This document shows positions 6,037-6,299 of a DNA stretch of 6,299 nt, piece by piece. The position numbers and the translations under genes were made by a program. The notes beneath the pieces were generated by a model. It was not told where the DNA came from. It searched no databases and saw nothing but the letters and a program-made list of their open reading frames with translations. Every line of letters starts with the position of its first letter. Positions within the stretch are counted from its first letter, which is position 1. The DNA lies in NCBI GenBank assembly GCA_022360535.1, contig JAKSCP010000007.1, positions 1-6,299 on the forward strand, written 5' to 3'. This DNA comes from Pseudomonadales bacterium. Lineage in GTDB: Bacteria > Pseudomonadota > Gammaproteobacteria > Pseudomonadales > Pseudohongiellaceae.

Positions 6037-6073
6037 CCCCCGGGTGTCCAACTAGCAGCAATCCCATAGCCTG

Positions 6074-6090
6074 CAGCCCCGCTGGTTTTT
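6074..6090 (+). terminator. Weak candidate intrinsic terminator after murB
   Basis: CAGC (6074-6077) and GCTG (6081-6084) form a short GC-rich stem around CCC, followed by G and five Ts (6086-6090). It lies about 40 bases after the murB stop, the expected place for the end of the transcript. The stem is only 4 bp, much shorter than strong terminators, so the call is tentative. Transcription could also end by Rho or continue into the next gene. Confidence 0.3.
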
Positions 6091-6162
6091 CCGAAGCGAG
6101 TTATCAGATCCATCCAAAATCACGGTCTGGGCGTATCGAAAACAGCGCCTTGATAAGACTTA

Positions 6163-6190
6163 TTCTCAATTACTATCCATTTCCTATAAC
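6163..6190 (+). promoter_or_regulatory. Possible sigma70 promoter for a gene beyond the right edge
   Basis: TTCTCA (6163-6168) and TATAAC (6185-6190) are separated by 16 bp. The -10 matches TATAAT at 5 of 6 positions and the -35 matches TTGACA at 4 of 6. The surrounding 40 bp are AT-rich compared with the genes. It would drive rightward transcription with a leader of at least 100 bases inside this window. Short matches like this are common by chance. Confidence 0.3.
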
Positions 6191-6265
6191 TCTGCGGAAT
6201 TCAACAGGTTGCAGACTTACTGAACGATTGCGTACAGAAAAAATGTGAACCAGTTCCCGTTTTTC

Positions 6266-6286
6266 TACCCCTAATTTGTAGGGTCA
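6266..6286. promoter_or_regulatory. 21-bp imperfect dyad, possible regulator-binding site
   Basis: TACCCCTA (6266-6273) and TAGGGTCA (6279-6286) are inverted around ATTTG; 6 of 8 arm positions are symmetric, and the core CCCTA/TAGGG is perfect. The left arm fits the NarL heptamer TACYYMT, and the arrangement resembles sites for dimeric NarL/FixJ-type (LuxR-like) regulators. The resemblance is by eye. In RNA it would form only a small hairpin. It sits just inside the window edge, where upstream control elements of a following gene would be expected. Confidence 0.3.
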
Positions 6287-6299
6287 TTAGTAGCCATGC

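Larger units (their letters stand above)
6037..6299. other. 263-bp non-coding region after murB
   Basis: No ORF with coding character is seen on either strand here; the only frames are very short or are the antisense shadow of murB. The region is more AT-rich toward the right. It contains the candidate terminator, promoter and dyad listed separately. The ATG at 6296-6298 is too close to the edge to judge and lacks a good Shine-Dalgarno. In Pseudomonas relatives rne (RNase E), with a long 5' leader, lies next to murB. That could be what follows, but nothing in these bases proves it. Confidence 0.6.

Noticed and set aside
6150..6170. Fur-box-like sequence TTGATAAGACTTATTCTCAA
   Set aside because: The half-sites resemble Fur hexamers but the centre spacing is about three bases too long for a 7-1-7 dyad, and a 19-bp comparison gives only about half matching positions.
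6245..6260. GAACCAGTTC palindrome followed by CCGTTTTT as a second terminator
   Set aside because: The 4-bp arms leave only a 2-base loop, which cannot form a stable RNA hairpin.
6296..6299. Start codon of a next gene at the ATG near the edge
   Set aside because: Only one base follows it, and there is no well-placed Shine-Dalgarno.

Overview
The window is a compact, single-strand (+) stretch of a gammaproteobacterial chromosome devoted to building the cell envelope. Gene order is [end of an exbB/tolQ-like gene] - exbD - msbA - lpxK - Trm112/YcaR-like zinc-ribbon gene - kdsB - low-molecular-weight protein tyrosine phosphatase - murB. This order is close to the arrangement known from Pseudomonas and related marine gammaproteobacteria, except that an msbA-type ABC exporter lies between exbD and lpxK. 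Balanced base composition and the protein families fit a free-living, probably marine or soil, gammaproteobacterium. The species cannot be named from the sequence alone.

Layout: bases 1-54 hold the last 17 codons of an upstream gene. exbD (109-549) and msbA (549-2336) share one base at a TAATG stop/start junction, and lpxK (2356-3351) follows after 19 bp. The tight run is then broken by a 150-bp spacer (3352-3501) with two short perfect or near-perfect hairpins and an eight-codon mini-ORF. The small Trm112/YcaR gene (3502-3690) follows. A second spacer of 86 bp has another hairpin and ends in a strong Shine-Dalgarno in front of kdsB (3777-4511). The last three genes are tightly packed and all use non-ATG starts: kdsB GTG, phosphatase GTG directly after the kdsB stop, murB TTG 4 bp after the phosphatase stop. 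The final 263 bp (6037-6299) contain no convincing gene. They hold a weak candidate terminator, a possible sigma70 promoter and a 21-bp imperfect dyad, probably the control region of a gene beyond the window edge.

How the genes fit together: LpxK finishes the phosphorylation of lipid A, KdsB activates Kdo for attachment to lipid A, MsbA flips the lipid A-core across the inner membrane, and MurB makes UDP-MurNAc for peptidoglycan. ExbD, with its upstream partner, is a proton-driven energiser of outer-membrane processes. The phosphatase and the zinc-ribbon protein are constant passengers of such clusters whose role here is not established. All main genes look intact. I see no mobile element, CRISPR, tRNA or rRNA, and no clear sign of a novel defence or other undescribed system. 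The most interesting non-coding signals are the structured spacers around the Trm112-like gene and the dyad near the right edge.
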